64,000 nt of DNA from Nonomuraea turcica (GCF_030718205.1 NZ_JAUZQF010000012.1:186001-250000), one strand, 5' to 3'; positions 16,778 through 25,622 are shown, counted from the first letter of the stretch. Numbers and translations are program-made. The notes: generated from the letters alone by a model not told the origin.

Positions 16778-18522
16778 CGGCTGCTGTAGAGCTCGTCGAT
16801 CTCCTTGGCGAAGTCGCGCATGACGAGGCCGCGCTTGACCTTCAGCGTCGGCGTCAGATGCCCGCTGTCCTCGGTGATGTCCCGGTCCAGGATCAAGAAC
16901 TTCTTGATCTGCTCGGCCTTCGACACCGACTGGTTCGCCCGGTCCACCGCCTCCTGGATCTCCGCCTGCACCTTCGGGTCCGCCCGCAGCTCCGACACCG
17001 ACGACCCGGCGGGCAAGGCCTCGGGATCCAGCGTGACGAGGGCCGCCACGAACGGCCGGCCATCGCCGATGATCATGGCCTGCGAGACCAGCGGGTGGGC
17101 GCGCAGCGCGTCCTCCAGCGGCCCGGGCGCGACGTTCTTGCCCGCCGCGGTCACCAGGATCTCCTTCTTGCGTCCCGTGATGCGCAGGTAGCCGTCGGCG
17201 TCCAGCTCGCCCACATCACCCGTGTGGAACCAGCCGCCGTCGTCGATCACCTCGGCCGTGGCCTCGTCGTTCTTCCAGTAGCCGGCGAAGACGTTTCTGC
17301 CCTTGGCCAGGACCTCGCCGTCGTCGGCGATGCGCAGCGTGACGCCGGGCAGCGGCTTGCCCACGGTGCCGATCTTGTTGGCGCCCGGCATGTTGACCGA
17401 GCACGGGGCGGAGGTCTCGGTCAGGCCGTAGCCCTCGAAGACCTCGATGCCGACGCCCCTGAAGAAGTGGCCCAGCCGCTCGCCCAGCGCCGAGCCGCCG
17501 GACACGGCGGCCGACAGCCGCCCGCCGGTGGCGGCCCGCAGCTTGGCGTAGACCAGCTTGTCGAACACCGCCCGCTGCAGCCGCAGCCCCAGCGACGCGC
17601 CGCCCGAGCTCTCCGCGCGGCTCCAGGCCTCCGCCACGTCCACGGCGCGGGCGAAGATCTTGCCCTTGCCGCCCGCGATGGCCTTCTGCTCGGCCGCGTT
17701 GTAGACCTTCTCGAACACCCGCGGCACGCCCAGCAGGAACGTGGGCTGGAAGTCCTGCAGGTCCGGGGCGACGTTCTTCATGTTCGGCGTGTGCGCGATG
17801 ACCGCGCCCGCCTCGAGCAGCACCACCTGGATCATCCGCGCGAAGATGTGCGCCAGCGGCAGGAACAGCAACGCGGCCGGGTCCTTGCGGGCGAACAGCG
17901 GCTCCAGCGGCCCCCGCAGCACGTTGAGCGCGGTGAACAGCAGGTTGTCGTGGGTGATGCGGCAGCCCTTGGGCCGGCCCGTGGTGCCGGAGGTGTAGAC
18001 GATCGTGGCCAGGTCGCCGCCCGTCACCCGGGCGCGCCGCTCGTCCACGTCGGCGTCCGTGACGGCGCCGGCCTCCGGCGTGCCGTCGATCCGCCAGAGC
18101 GCCTTCAGGCCGGGCACCGCCGCGCGTACGGTCTCCTCGTGCCCCTCCAGCTCGACGAAGGCCGCCTTGGCCTCGCTGTCGGACATGATCCAGCCGACCT
18201 GATCGGCCGACGAGGTCTCATAGATCGGCACGGTGACCGCCCCGATGGACCAGATCGCGTAGTCGACGAGCGTCCACTCGTAGCGGGTGCGCGACATCAG
18301 CGCCACCCTGTCGCCGTGCTCGATGCCGGCCGCGATCAGGCCCTTGGCCACCGCGACCACTTGGTCGCGGAACTCCGACGCGGTGACCACCGGCCACCCC
18401 GCGTCGCTCTTGCGGCGCATGATGACGGCGCCGGGCTCCTGCTCGGCCCGTCGGAAGACGGTGTCGGCCAGGCTCGCCGAGGCGGGCACGTCGACCAGGA
18501 CCGGGACGCTGTACTCGCGCAC
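16774..18522 (-). CDS. Long-chain acyl-CoA synthetase (AMP-forming, FadD15-like)
   Basis: A 582-residue adenylate-forming enzyme. The AMP-binding P-loop Y-T-S-G-T-T-G-R-P-K-G is near residue 174. The A5-type motif Y-G-L-T-E-T-S and A7 motif W-F-H-T-G-D-V follow, and the hinge reads R-I-T-G-R-K-K-E-I-L-V-T. The size and the R-K-K-E-I-L hinge match FadD15-type long-chain acyl-CoA ligases, which activate fatty acids for beta-oxidation or lipid synthesis. An imperfect palindrome at 18555-18583 upstream may be an operator. Confidence 0.9.
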   Translation of the reverse strand: MREYSVPVLVDVPASASLADTVFRRAEQEPGAVIMRRKSDAGWPVVTASEFRDQVVAVAKGLIAAGIEHGDRVALMSRTRYEWTLVDYAIWSIGAVTVPIYETSSADQVGWIMSDSEAKAAFVELEGHEETVRAAVPGLKALWRIDGTPEAGAVTDADVDERRARVTGGDLATIVYTSGTTGRPKGCRITHDNLLFTALNVLRGPLEPLFARKDPAALLFLPLAHIFARMIQVVLLEAGAVIAHTPNMKNVAPDLQDFQPTFLLGVPRVFEKVYNAAEQKAIAGGKGKIFARAVDVAEAWSRAESSGGASLGLRLQRAVFDKLVYAKLRAATGGRLSAAVSGGSALGERLGHFFRGVGIEVFEGYGLTETSAPCSVNMPGANKIGTVGKPLPGVTLRIADDGEVLAKGRNVFAGYWKNDEATAEVIDDGGWFHTGDVGELDADGYLRITGRKKEILVTAAGKNVAPGPLEDALRAHPLVSQAMIIGDGRPFVAALVTLDPEALPAGSSVSELRADPKVQAEIQEAVDRANQSVSKAEQIKKFLILDRDITEDSGHLTPTLKVKRGLVMRDFAKEIDELYSSR

Positions 18523-18554
18523 GAACTCAACTCCTCTTCGGGTGACGCCGTGAC

Positions 18555-18583
18555 GCTACCGCGTTAAGTTACGCGTCGGTAGC
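18555..18583. promoter_or_regulatory. Candidate operator upstream of acyl-CoA synthetase
   Basis: Arms GCTACCG and CGGTAGC are perfectly complementary across a 15-bp centre that includes TTAAGTTA. The element sits 33 bp before the acyl-CoA synthetase start and 68 bp before the divergent phosphoesterase start. The shape suits a TetR-type fatty-acid regulator site. No regulator gene adjoins it. Confidence 0.35.
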
Positions 18584-18650
18584 CCTGTCATTGAGGCGTT
18601 ATGAAGGGCATTCATCACGCTAGCAGCCGTCGCTCATAGTATTTCCCACC

Positions 18651-19418
18651 ATGAGGATCCATGTGGTGAGCGACGTGCACGGCAGAGCCGACGCGCTGGC
18701 CAGAGCGGGTGACGGCGCGGACGCGCTGATCTGCCTGGGCGACCTGATCCTCTTCATCGACTACGCCGACCACGCGCAGGGCATCTTCCCCGCCCTATTC
18801 GGCGCGCAGAAGGCTGCCGAGTACGTCGCGCTGCGCACGGCCAAGCGGTTCGACGAGGCCAGGGAAATGTCCGCGGCGCTGTGGGCCACGCTCGACGGCG
18901 ACCCGCGCGAGCACATCGAGCGCAACGTCCGCGCCCAGTACGCCGCCCTCTTCGCGGCCATGCCGGCGCCCGCCTACCTCACCTACGGCAACGTGGACAT
19001 CCCACGCCTGTGGCCGGAGTTCGCGCAGCCCGGCCACCACGTGCTCGACGGGCAGGTGGCGGAGATCGGCGGGCTGCGGTTCGGCTTCGTGGGCGGCGGG
19101 CTCAGGACCCCCTACCGCACTCCCTACGAGATCAGCGACGAGGAGTACGCCGCCAAGGTCGAGGCCATCGGCGAGGTGGACGTGCTGTGCTGCCACATCC
19201 CGCCCGCCGTGCCCGAGTTGCTCTATGACGTGGTCGCCAGGAGGTTCGAGCGCGGCAGCGAGGCCACGCTGGAGGCGATCAGGCGCACCCAGCCGCGCTA
19301 CGCCCTGTTCGGCCACGTGCACAACCCCCTCCGCGACCGGATCCGCGTCGGCCGCACCGAGTGCATGAACGTCGGGCACTTCCGCGGAAGGGGCGTCCCC
19401 TTCGTCCTCGAATGGTGA
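18651..19418 (+). CDS. Calcineurin-like metallophosphoesterase
   Basis: 255 residues with the ordered metal motifs of PF00149: S-D-V-H-G near the N-terminus, L-G-D-L, Y-G-N-V-D near 119, a C-H-I-P segment, and the C-terminal F-G-H-V-H-N. These bind a dinuclear metal centre for phosphoester hydrolysis. No signal peptide is evident, so the enzyme is cytosolic. The substrate is unknown. It begins a co-directional run with the SRPBCC and ArsA genes. Confidence 0.9.
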   Translation: MRIHVVSDVHGRADALARAGDGADALICLGDLILFIDYADHAQGIFPALFGAQKAAEYVALRTAKRFDEAREMSAALWATLDGDPREHIERNVRAQYAALFAAMPAPAYLTYGNVDIPRLWPEFAQPGHHVLDGQVAEIGGLRFGFVGGGLRTPYRTPYEISDEEYAAKVEAIGEVDVLCCHIPPAVPELLYDVVARRFERGSEATLEAIRRTQPRYALFGHVHNPLRDRIRVGRTECMNVGHFRGRGVPFVLEW

Positions 19419-19478
19419 CCAGCAGGTCGCGTATGGCCGCTCCACCGCCAGGAGCGGATTGTGCACTACCGTGGTCGC

Positions 19479-19916
19479 ATGGCTGATCGCACCACTTCCA
19501 GCACCACCATCGACGCCGGGCGCGCCGACGTCATGGCGGTCATCGCGGACTTCCCGTCCTACCCCGAATGGGCCGGGTCGATCAAGAACGCGGAGGTCCT
19601 CAGCACCGGCGACGACGGCAGGCCGCGGACGGTGCGGTTCGTCCTCGACGCCGGGATGATCAGCGACACCTACACCCTCGGCTACACCTGGCAGGACGAC
19701 CAGAGCGTGAGCTGGCAGGTGGTCGAGCCGGGGAAGATGGTCGCCGACCTCAGAGGGAGTTACCAGCTCACCGACAAGGGCAGTGGCACCGATGTGACAT
19801 ATGAGCTGACGGTCGATCTGAGCGTGCCCATGATCGGCATGATCAAGCGCAAGGCGGAGAAGGTGATCGTGGACACCGCACTCAAGGGTCTCAAGAAGCG
19901 CGTAGAAGGCCGCTGA
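19479..19916 (+). CDS. SRPBCC (START/Bet v 1-like) family protein
   Basis: 145 residues, the whole length being a polyketide cyclase/dehydrase (PF03364-type) lipid-binding fold. Visible markers are the N-terminal I-D-A-G-R-A-D-V-M-A-V-I-A-D-F with Y-P-E-W, and the C-terminal amphipathic helix ending L-K-G-L-K-K-R-V-E. ATG 19479 gives the usual family N-terminus; a GTG at 19461 would add six residues. It is followed after one base by the ArsA gene, so the two are co-transcribed. Known members bind hydrophobic ligands; its ligand is unknown. Confidence 0.82.
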   Translation: MADRTTSSTTIDAGRADVMAVIADFPSYPEWAGSIKNAEVLSTGDDGRPRTVRFVLDAGMISDTYTLGYTWQDDQSVSWQVVEPGKMVADLRGSYQLTDKGSGTDVTYELTVDLSVPMIGMIKRKAEKVIVDTALKGLKKRVEGR

Positions 19917-19917
19917 G

Positions 19918-21069
19918 GTGACCCCGCGGGTCCTGCTCTTCACCGGCAAGGGCGGCGTCGGCAAGACCACGGCCGCCGCCGCCACCGCCACGCTGGCCGC
20001 GCGGCGCGGCCTCAAGACGCTCATCGTCTCCACCGACACGGCACACTCGCTGGCCGACGCGCTCGCCGTCGAGCCGGGCGAGGTCGCGCCGGGCCTCCAC
20101 CTGCACCAGGTCGACACGCAGAAGACGCTGGAGCGCCACTGGGGCGAGCTGCAGGACTACGCCCGCGGTCTGCTGGGCGAGCTGGGCCTGGACGAGATCA
20201 CCTCCGAGGAGATCACGGTGCTGCCGGGCGCCGAGGAGGTCATCGCCCTGCTGGAGCTGCGCGAGCACGCCCGCGAGGGCCGCTGGGACGTGATCGTCGT
20301 CGACTGCGCGCCCACCGCCGAGACGCTGCGCCTGCTGGCCCTGCCCGAGGCGCTCGACTGGCACGTCGGCAGGCTCATGCCGGTCGGCCGCAAGCTGGTG
20401 CGGCTGGTCTCGCCGTTCGTGCGCAGCGTCGCCCACGTCAGCGCGCCCGGCGAAGGCGTCATGAACGCCGCCGAGCGTTTCCACCGTGGCCTCATGGAGG
20501 TGCGCGAGCTGCTCACCGGCGACCACGCCTCCGTGCGGCTCGTGCTCACCCCGGAGTCGGTGGTGCTGGCCGAGGCCAGGCGCACCCTCACCTCGCTCAA
20601 CCTTTACGGCTACCGCGTCGACGCGGTGATCGCCAACCGGGTCTTCCCTTCGGACGACGCCGACGCGTGGCGCGCCCAGTGGGTGGCGGCGCAGTCGCGG
20701 CTGCTGGCCGAGGCGGAGCAGTCGTTCGCGCCGCTGCCCATCCACATCGTCCCCTACCTGCCCGCCGAGCCCGTCGGCAAGGACGCGCTGGCCGCGGTGG
20801 GAGCCAAGCTTTACGGCGAGCACGACCCGTTCGCCGCTCCCGCCGTCGACCCCCCGCTGCGGATGAGCGCCGACGAGCTGACCCTGGCCCTGCCCGGTGC
20901 GGACCGCGGCGACGTGGACCTGGCGCGCAAGGGGGACGAGCTGATCATCACCGCGGGGCCGTACCGGAGGATCCTGGCGCTGCCCGCGGCGCTGGCCCGC
21001 AGGAAGATCAGCGCAGCCGCGCTCCGCGACGGCGTGCTCCGAGTACGGTTCATCTCGGGGACCCCATAA
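19918..21069 (+). CDS. ArsA/Get3-family ATPase with C-terminal HSP20-like domain
   Basis: 383 residues. The deviant Walker A (P-loop) is G-K-G-G-V-G-K-T-T at 9-17. Switch I has S-T-D-T-A-H-S and switch II has V-D-C-A-P-T-A-E-T. The last about 75 residues (from L-T-L-A-L-P-G-A) form the alpha-crystallin-like ArsA_HSP20 tail known from actinobacterial and chloroplast homologues. The arsenite-binding cysteines of classical ArsA are absent, so arsenic transport is unlikely; a Get3-like targeting or chaperone role is possible. GTG 19918 follows the SRPBCC stop immediately. Confidence 0.88.
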   Translation: MTPRVLLFTGKGGVGKTTAAAATATLAARRGLKTLIVSTDTAHSLADALAVEPGEVAPGLHLHQVDTQKTLERHWGELQDYARGLLGELGLDEITSEEITVLPGAEEVIALLELREHAREGRWDVIVVDCAPTAETLRLLALPEALDWHVGRLMPVGRKLVRLVSPFVRSVAHVSAPGEGVMNAAERFHRGLMEVRELLTGDHASVRLVLTPESVVLAEARRTLTSLNLYGYRVDAVIANRVFPSDDADAWRAQWVAAQSRLLAEAEQSFAPLPIHIVPYLPAEPVGKDALAAVGAKLYGEHDPFAAPAVDPPLRMSADELTLALPGADRGDVDLARKGDELIITAGPYRRILALPAALARRKISAAALRDGVLRVRFISGTP

Positions 21070-21099
21070 CGCTGGGACCCGGCACGCAGGGAGGGCCAG

Positions 21100-21498
21100 A
21101 TGACGGAGAGCAACGACAGAGACCCGATCGGGACCGTCGCCGACGAGGCACGCAAGCTGTTCGAGTCGATCCAGGGACGCGCCACGCGCCAGGTCGGCAA
21201 GACGGTGCTCAACTCGTTCACCGGCGGCGGGCGCAGGGACCGGGACGTGTGGGAAGAAGCGGTGTCCGAGCCCCACGACGAATACATCTGCCGCGCCTGC
21301 CCGCTCTGCCGGGCGATCGCGGCACGTCGCGAGTCGGGCGCCGACGTGACCGGGCACCTCATGGCCGCGGGCGGGGAGCTGTTCGCCGCGTTCCGCGGGG
21401 CGCTGGACGTGCTGAGCAGGCCCGCCCCTGGCACACAGCAGCGAGAGCGCGATAATCGTGATCGTCGCGAGGACGTGGAACACATAGATCTGGGATGA
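21100..21498 (+). CDS. DUF5304-like hypothetical protein
   Basis: 132 residues, cytosolic, highly charged. The middle holds a cysteine cluster I-C-R-A-C-P-L-C-R (about 66-74) with C-x2-C-x2-C spacing, and the C-terminal part has a helix H-L-M-A-A-G-G-E-L-F-A-A-F-R. The latter resembles the DUF5304 proteins that sit beside glucokinase in Streptomyces. The three closely spaced cysteines could bind a metal, which I infer only from spacing. GGGAGG precedes the ATG. Function is unknown. Confidence 0.7.
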   Translation: MTESNDRDPIGTVADEARKLFESIQGRATRQVGKTVLNSFTGGGRRDRDVWEEAVSEPHDEYICRACPLCRAIAARRESGADVTGHLMAAGGELFAAFRGALDVLSRPAPGTQQRERDNRDRREDVEHIDLG

Positions 21499-21545
21499 CA
21501 AAGGGAGCGGAGCTCCCGAGCGATAAGAGGGAGTGACACAGGGGC

Positions 21546-22478
21546 ATGCTCACGATCGGTGTCGACATCGGCGGGACCAAGGTCGCCGCGGGTGTGGTCG
21601 ACGACCAAGGGAAGATCGTCGCCCATACGTTGCGGCCCACCGCCGCCGACCGCCCTGACGTGGTGGCCGAGACGGTGGCCGACGTCGTTCGCGAGCTGTC
21701 CGCGGACCGGGAGATTGAGGCCGTCGGGGTGGGCGCGGCCGGGTTCGTCGACGAGACCCGGTCGATGGTGCGCTTCGCGCCCAACCTCGCCTGGCGCGAT
21801 GAGCCGCTGCAGAAGAAGATCAGCGGCCTGGTCGGCCTGCCGGTCGTGATCGAGAACGACGCCAACGCCATGGCCTGGGGCGAGACCAGGTTCGGCGCCG
21901 GGCGCGGCCAGTCCCACGTGGTCTGCATCACGCTCGGCACCGGCATCGGCGGCGGTCTCGTCTTCGACGGCGCGCTCTACCGCGGCCGCTGGGGAGCGGG
22001 CGCCGAGTTCGGCCATATGCAGGTCCAGCCCGGCGGGCGGCCGTGCGGCTGCGGCAACGTCGGCTGCTGGGAGCAATATGCCAGCGGCCAGGGCCTCGTC
22101 AAGGAGGCCAGAGAGCTGGCCGCGGCCCGGCCGGAGCAGGCGGAGATCCTGCTCGGGCTGGCCGGCGGCAAGATCGAGGGCGAGGAGGTCACCGAGGCCG
22201 CGCGGCTGGGCGACCAGGTCTCGCTGGCCGCGTTCGCCGCCTTCGCCGACTGGCTCGGCCAGGGGATGGCCGATCTGGCGGCCGTGCTGGACCCCGGCTG
22301 CTTCATCGTCGGCGGCGGCGTCTCCAGGGCCGCCGACCTGTTCATCGACCAGGCCCGCGCGACCTACGCCGAGCGGCTCACCGGGCACGGGCACCGGCCG
22401 CTCGCCGAGATCAGGCTGGCCGAGCTCGGCGCCTCGGCCGGGGTGGTGGGCGCCGCCGACCTGGCCAGGCTGCGCTAG
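21546..22478 (+). CDS. glkA: ROK-family glucokinase
   Basis: 310 residues. The ATP motif D-I-G-G-T-K-V is at about 7-13. The active-site segment E-N-D-A-N-A follows near 106, then the ROK zinc motif C-G-C-G-N-V-G-C-W-E-Q-Y-A-S-G (near 162-176) and a second phosphate loop L-G-T-G-I-G-G-G. It phosphorylates glucose with ATP and in Streptomyces also mediates carbon-catabolite repression. Its position after the DUF5304-like gene matches the conserved actinobacterial glkA locus. A DNA-binding N-terminus is absent, so this is the enzyme rather than a ROK repressor. Confidence 0.93.
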   Translation: MLTIGVDIGGTKVAAGVVDDQGKIVAHTLRPTAADRPDVVAETVADVVRELSADREIEAVGVGAAGFVDETRSMVRFAPNLAWRDEPLQKKISGLVGLPVVIENDANAMAWGETRFGAGRGQSHVVCITLGTGIGGGLVFDGALYRGRWGAGAEFGHMQVQPGGRPCGCGNVGCWEQYASGQGLVKEARELAAARPEQAEILLGLAGGKIEGEEVTEAARLGDQVSLAAFAAFADWLGQGMADLAAVLDPGCFIVGGGVSRAADLFIDQARATYAERLTGHGHRPLAEIRLAELGASAGVVGAADLARLR

Positions 22479-22484
22479 GGCCGC

Positions 22485-23180
22485 GTGACGATCAGGGTCG
22501 GCACCTACAACGTGCACGGGCTGCGCGACAGCGCGCCCGCGCTGACCAGGGTCATCACCGCCACGCGCGCCGACGTGCTGTGCGTGCAGGAGGCCCCCAG
22601 GTTCTACCGCTGGCGGGCCAGACGCCGGGCGCTGGCCGCCGCCGCTGGGCTGCGCCTGGCCACCCCCGGCAGGCTCGGCGGCGTGGCCGTGCTCGTCGGC
22701 AGGCGCGTCCGGGTGCTGCGGGCCGAGAGCCACGCGCTGCGGGTCTTCCTCGGACTGGAGCTACGCGGGCTGGCCGTGGCCGTCGTCGAGGCCGACGGGG
22801 CGCGGCTGGCCGTCGGCTCGCTCCACCTCGACCTCAACGACCCGGCCAGGGTGCACCACGCGGCCGAGGCGGTGGCGCTGATGGAGCGGGCGGCCGTCCC
22901 GTTCGGCGCGGCGATCGTGCTTGGCGGCGACGTCAACGAGCAGCCGCACCAGCCGGCCTGGCGGTATCTGGCCGGGCGGCTGGCCGACTGCTACGCGGTG
23001 GCGCCCAAGGGCGACGGGCTGACGTTCCCGGCGGCGCGGCCTGCCGTACGCATCGACGGGGTGTTCGCCGCGCGCGAGGCGCGTGTGGTGTCGTGCGGGG
23101 GAGTGGACGCCGAGATCGCCGATCTGGCCGGGGCCAGTGACCATCTTCCTGTTATCGCAGAGTTGCGACTTGGGCACTAA
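22485..23180 (+). CDS. Endonuclease/exonuclease/phosphatase (EEP) family hydrolase
   Basis: 231 residues, shorter than most EEP enzymes. The motifs appear in order: T-Y-N-V-H-G-L at 6-12, C-V-Q-E-A near 32 (metal Glu), L-G-G-D-V-N (catalytic Asp/Asn), R-I-D-G-V-F, and the terminal S-D-H-L-P-V with the catalytic His. GTG 22485 is six bases past the glucokinase stop. There is no signal peptide. It could cleave DNA, RNA, phosphoinositides or sphingomyelin; the sequence does not decide. Confidence 0.85.
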   Translation: MTIRVGTYNVHGLRDSAPALTRVITATRADVLCVQEAPRFYRWRARRRALAAAAGLRLATPGRLGGVAVLVGRRVRVLRAESHALRVFLGLELRGLAVAVVEADGARLAVGSLHLDLNDPARVHHAAEAVALMERAAVPFGAAIVLGGDVNEQPHQPAWRYLAGRLADCYAVAPKGDGLTFPAARPAVRIDGVFAAREARVVSCGGVDAEIADLAGASDHLPVIAELRLGH

Positions 23181-23218
23181 AGGGCAAGAGGGGCCGGTCA
23201 GCCCGTAGCATTTGCACC

Positions 23219-24331
23219 ATGACTCGTCGCTCTCAGCGGCGTGCGCTCTCCTTGATCTTGGCGACGTCCGTGGCCTTGCCGCAGGTCACGCCCGCCGCGC
23301 ATGCCGATCCTCGCCGCCCCACCACGATCGAGGCGTGGCAGCAGTCGACCAGCGTGCGCCTGCAGGCCGACGGCTCGCTCTCCGACGTGCTGGCGCTGTC
23401 CTCCAGCGACGTCTGGGCGGTCGGGCAGCAGGAGATCTGGGACGTGTGGAAGAACCGCGGCACCATCCGCCACTGGAACGGCGCCCGGTGGACCGAGGTG
23501 GCCATCCGCGACGCCACGGCCGCGGGCAACCTGCGCAGCCTGGCCGCCGCCGGGTCGTCCGACGTGTGGGCGGTCGGCGACGGGCACGACGGGCTGCCCT
23601 ACCTCGCGCACGGCGACCTGGCCGGATTCGACCGGGTCAGGCCGCCGGGGCTGCGGGCCGGCGACTGGCTCGCCGGCGTCGACGCCAAGCAGGGCAAGGT
23701 GGTGGCCGTCGGCAGCCGCGACAAGCAGGGGCTCATCCTCACCGGGCAGGGCAACACCTGGAGCGCCCAGCAGACCAAGGAAGAAGGGGCGCTCTACGCG
23801 GTGGCGGGCGGGTTCGCCGTCGGCGACACCGGCACCGAGCCGCTGGTCGTGCACTACTCGGGTGGCTCGTGGAAGTCGATGCCGCTGCCCTCCATCCCCG
23901 GCGGCTACCTGCGCGACGTCCAGGCCGACAGCGCCAAGCGGGCGGTGGCCGTCGGCGGCGTCTACCGGGGCCCGGGCGACATCTCCCCGCTCGTGCTCAC
24001 CTGGAACGGCAAGCGGTGGAAGCAGCTGGCGCTGCCCGAGTCAGACGCCCGCCTCTACGGCGTGACCGGCGACGGCAAGGGCCGCTACTGGATGGCCGGC
24101 TATGACCCGGCGCGGGCGGCCGAGCCGTTCATGATGCGCTGCGAGAAGGCCGCGTGCGAGATCATCCGCGGCGAGGCCGAGCGGGGCAGGAGCACCGTGC
24201 GTCTGCAGGCCGTGGCCTATCTCGCGGGCAAGAGCACGGTGTGGGCGGTCGGGCACGCGGTCGACACCCGCGACCGCTACACCGACGTCGTGGAGTCGTT
24301 CGCACCCAAGGCGATGGAGGGCAAGTCCTGA
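23219..24331 (+). CDS. Secreted propeller-like protein with D-V-W-A-V-G repeats
   Basis: 370 residues. A signal peptide (basic R-R-S-Q-R-R, hydrophobic core, cleavage near A-H-A-D) is followed by repeated units built on S-S-D-V-W-A-V-G and H-W-N-G-x-x-W (seen near 60, 83, 115 and again near the end as S-T-V-W-A-V-G). Such repeats fold as a beta-propeller, and the family is common in secreted actinobacterial proteins of unknown function. No catalytic motif is visible. The last codons and stop are imperfectly duplicated just downstream. Confidence 0.75.
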   Translation: MTRRSQRRALSLILATSVALPQVTPAAHADPRRPTTIEAWQQSTSVRLQADGSLSDVLALSSSDVWAVGQQEIWDVWKNRGTIRHWNGARWTEVAIRDATAAGNLRSLAAAGSSDVWAVGDGHDGLPYLAHGDLAGFDRVRPPGLRAGDWLAGVDAKQGKVVAVGSRDKQGLILTGQGNTWSAQQTKEEGALYAVAGGFAVGDTGTEPLVVHYSGGSWKSMPLPSIPGGYLRDVQADSAKRAVAVGGVYRGPGDISPLVLTWNGKRWKQLALPESDARLYGVTGDGKGRYWMAGYDPARAAEPFMMRCEKAACEIIRGEAERGRSTVRLQAVAYLAGKSTVWAVGHAVDTRDRYTDVVESFAPKAMEGKS

Positions 24332-24360
24332 AGGGGCGATGGAGAGCGGGTCCTAAAGGA
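24311..24360 (+). repeat. Tandem duplication of the propeller gene's 3' end
   Basis: A 25-bp unit beginning GCGATGGAG and containing GTCCTGAAGG (the stop codon region of the propeller gene) is followed at once by a second copy beginning GCGATGGAG and containing GTCCTAAAGG. Four bases differ over 24 compared. The second copy lies between this gene and the stop of the opposite-strand gene at 24353. Confidence 0.75.
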
Positions 24361-24817
24361 CCGCGCCGTCGTCCCAGCCGGAGTCGTTCGGCGGGCCGTC
24401 GCCCATGCGCACCACCAGGGCCACGAACCCGCCGATGAACGCCGCCACCGCCGTGAACAGCGCCCACCCGTCCATCTGCCAGCTCGCCATCGCCGCGACC
24501 AGGAGGTAGGCCGGGCCGCCGAACAGCGCCACCCACGCCAGCTTGGCCGGCAGGTCGAGCTTCGGCAACGGCGGGGGCGGGGGCGGCACGAAGTGCCCCT
24601 CCCCTTCTTCTTCTTCCTCGTCGTCGTCCTGCTTGTCCTCGGGCTCGTCGAGATCCTCCTCGAGCTCCTCCGAGGGCTTGACCACCCGCCTGGTGGGCTC
24701 GGCAGGGACGTTTTCGCTGTCCGGCCATGGCTGGTCGGCCGAGTCGCGTTCGGCTGTGTCGTTGAAGGACGCGACGATCTGCCGCCAGACCTCGTCCTCG
24801 TCACTCTGGGGCGTCAC
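24353..24817 (-). CDS. Small acidic membrane protein, unknown function
   Basis: 154 residues. The N-terminal 75 are very acidic, with a run of Asp and Glu near 60-72. A polyproline patch (F-V-P-P-P-P-P-P-P-L-P, near 75-84) precedes two transmembrane helices (about 91-110 and 116-136). The G-H-F-V-P-P-P-P motif before two helices recurs in actinobacterial DUF-type membrane proteins found beside the esterase and PlsC genes. The acidic region should face the cytosol. I cannot assign a function. Confidence 0.72.
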   Translation of the reverse strand: MTPQSDEDEVWRQIVASFNDTAERDSADQPWPDSENVPAEPTRRVVKPSEELEEDLDEPEDKQDDDEEEEEGEGHFVPPPPPPLPKLDLPAKLAWVALFGGPAYLLVAAMASWQMDGWALFTAVAAFIGGFVALVVRMGDGPPNDSGWDDGAVL

Positions 24818-24863
24818 CTAGATGGGCCTCTCCGCAGCGATCGCGACTTCCCCCTGGGTGCGA

Positions 24864-25622
24864 TCAGTCCCTCTGCAAGGGTACCGAGGCATGTGTCCGG
24901 ATGAAGTCGAGGCTACCGGCAAAGATCCTGTCGGCATCATTGTCGAGCGTCGCAACATGGTAGCTATCGGTCAGCTCCTCGATCGTGGCCTGCGGAACCC
25001 TTTGGCGAATGATCGCCACACTCGTCGGCTTCACCACATGGTCGTCCACGCTGTGGAAGACCAGCAGCGGCTGCGTCACCTTCACCAGGTCGGCCTGCAC
25101 CAGCGACCACAGTCCCGGCAGCGACGCGGCCGCCTTCACCGGGGTGCGGGAGTAGGCCAGCTCGGTCACGCCGGGCTTCTTGACGTCATTGGCGACGCCG
25201 GGCACGGACGGCACGAACCACTTCAGCAGCGGCGCCAGTTTCAGCAGCGGCACGTCGTTGGCGATGGACGGGTTGACCAGCACCACGCCCCTGATCGCCG
25301 GGCCGTGCACCTCGGCCAGCCGCAGCGCCAGGCAGCCGCCCAGCGACAACCCCGCCACGAACACGTCCGCACAGCGGCCCTGCAGGTCCGCGAACGCCTT
25401 CTCCACCTCGGCGTACCAGTCTTCCCACCGCGTGCGGTTCATCTCCTGCCATCTGGTGCCGTGCCCCGGCTGGCGGGGCAGCGAAACGCTGACCCCGTGC
25501 CCGGCCAGGAACTGGCCCCAGGGCCGTAACGATTGCGGGGTGCCCGTGAACCCATGGCAGAGCAGCACGCCGACCTCGCCTGCGTCATGGTTGTAGGGCT
25601 CCGCGCCTGGCATGAGCGGCAT
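24864..25622 (-). CDS. Alpha/beta hydrolase, carboxylesterase/monoacylglycerol lipase type
   Basis: 252 residues. The oxyanion motif is C-H-G-F-T-G-T-P near 23, the nucleophile elbow G-L-S-L-G-G carries the Ser, the acid is in F-H-S-V-D-D-H, and the His is in S-Y-H-V-A-T-L-D. The H-G-F-T-G-T-P motif is that of Est30-like carboxylesterases. The start at 25622 has GGAGGAG six bases upstream; an in-frame upstream start would add eight residues and spoil that site. It probably hydrolyses monoacyl esters and, with the neighbouring PlsC, may belong to lipid turnover. Confidence 0.87.
   Translation of the reverse strand: MPLMPGAEPYNHDAGEVGVLLCHGFTGTPQSLRPWGQFLAGHGVSVSLPRQPGHGTRWQEMNRTRWEDWYAEVEKAFADLQGRCADVFVAGLSLGGCLALRLAEVHGPAIRGVVLVNPSIANDVPLLKLAPLLKWFVPSVPGVANDVKKPGVTELAYSRTPVKAAASLPGLWSLVQADLVKVTQPLLVFHSVDDHVVKPTSVAIIRQRVPQATIEELTDSYHVATLDNDADRIFAGSLDFIRTHASVPLQRD

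Noticed and set aside
19891..21501. Large minus-strand open frame over the ArsA and DUF5304-like genes
   Set aside because: Antisense shadow of two well-supported genes; no motif and no start context.
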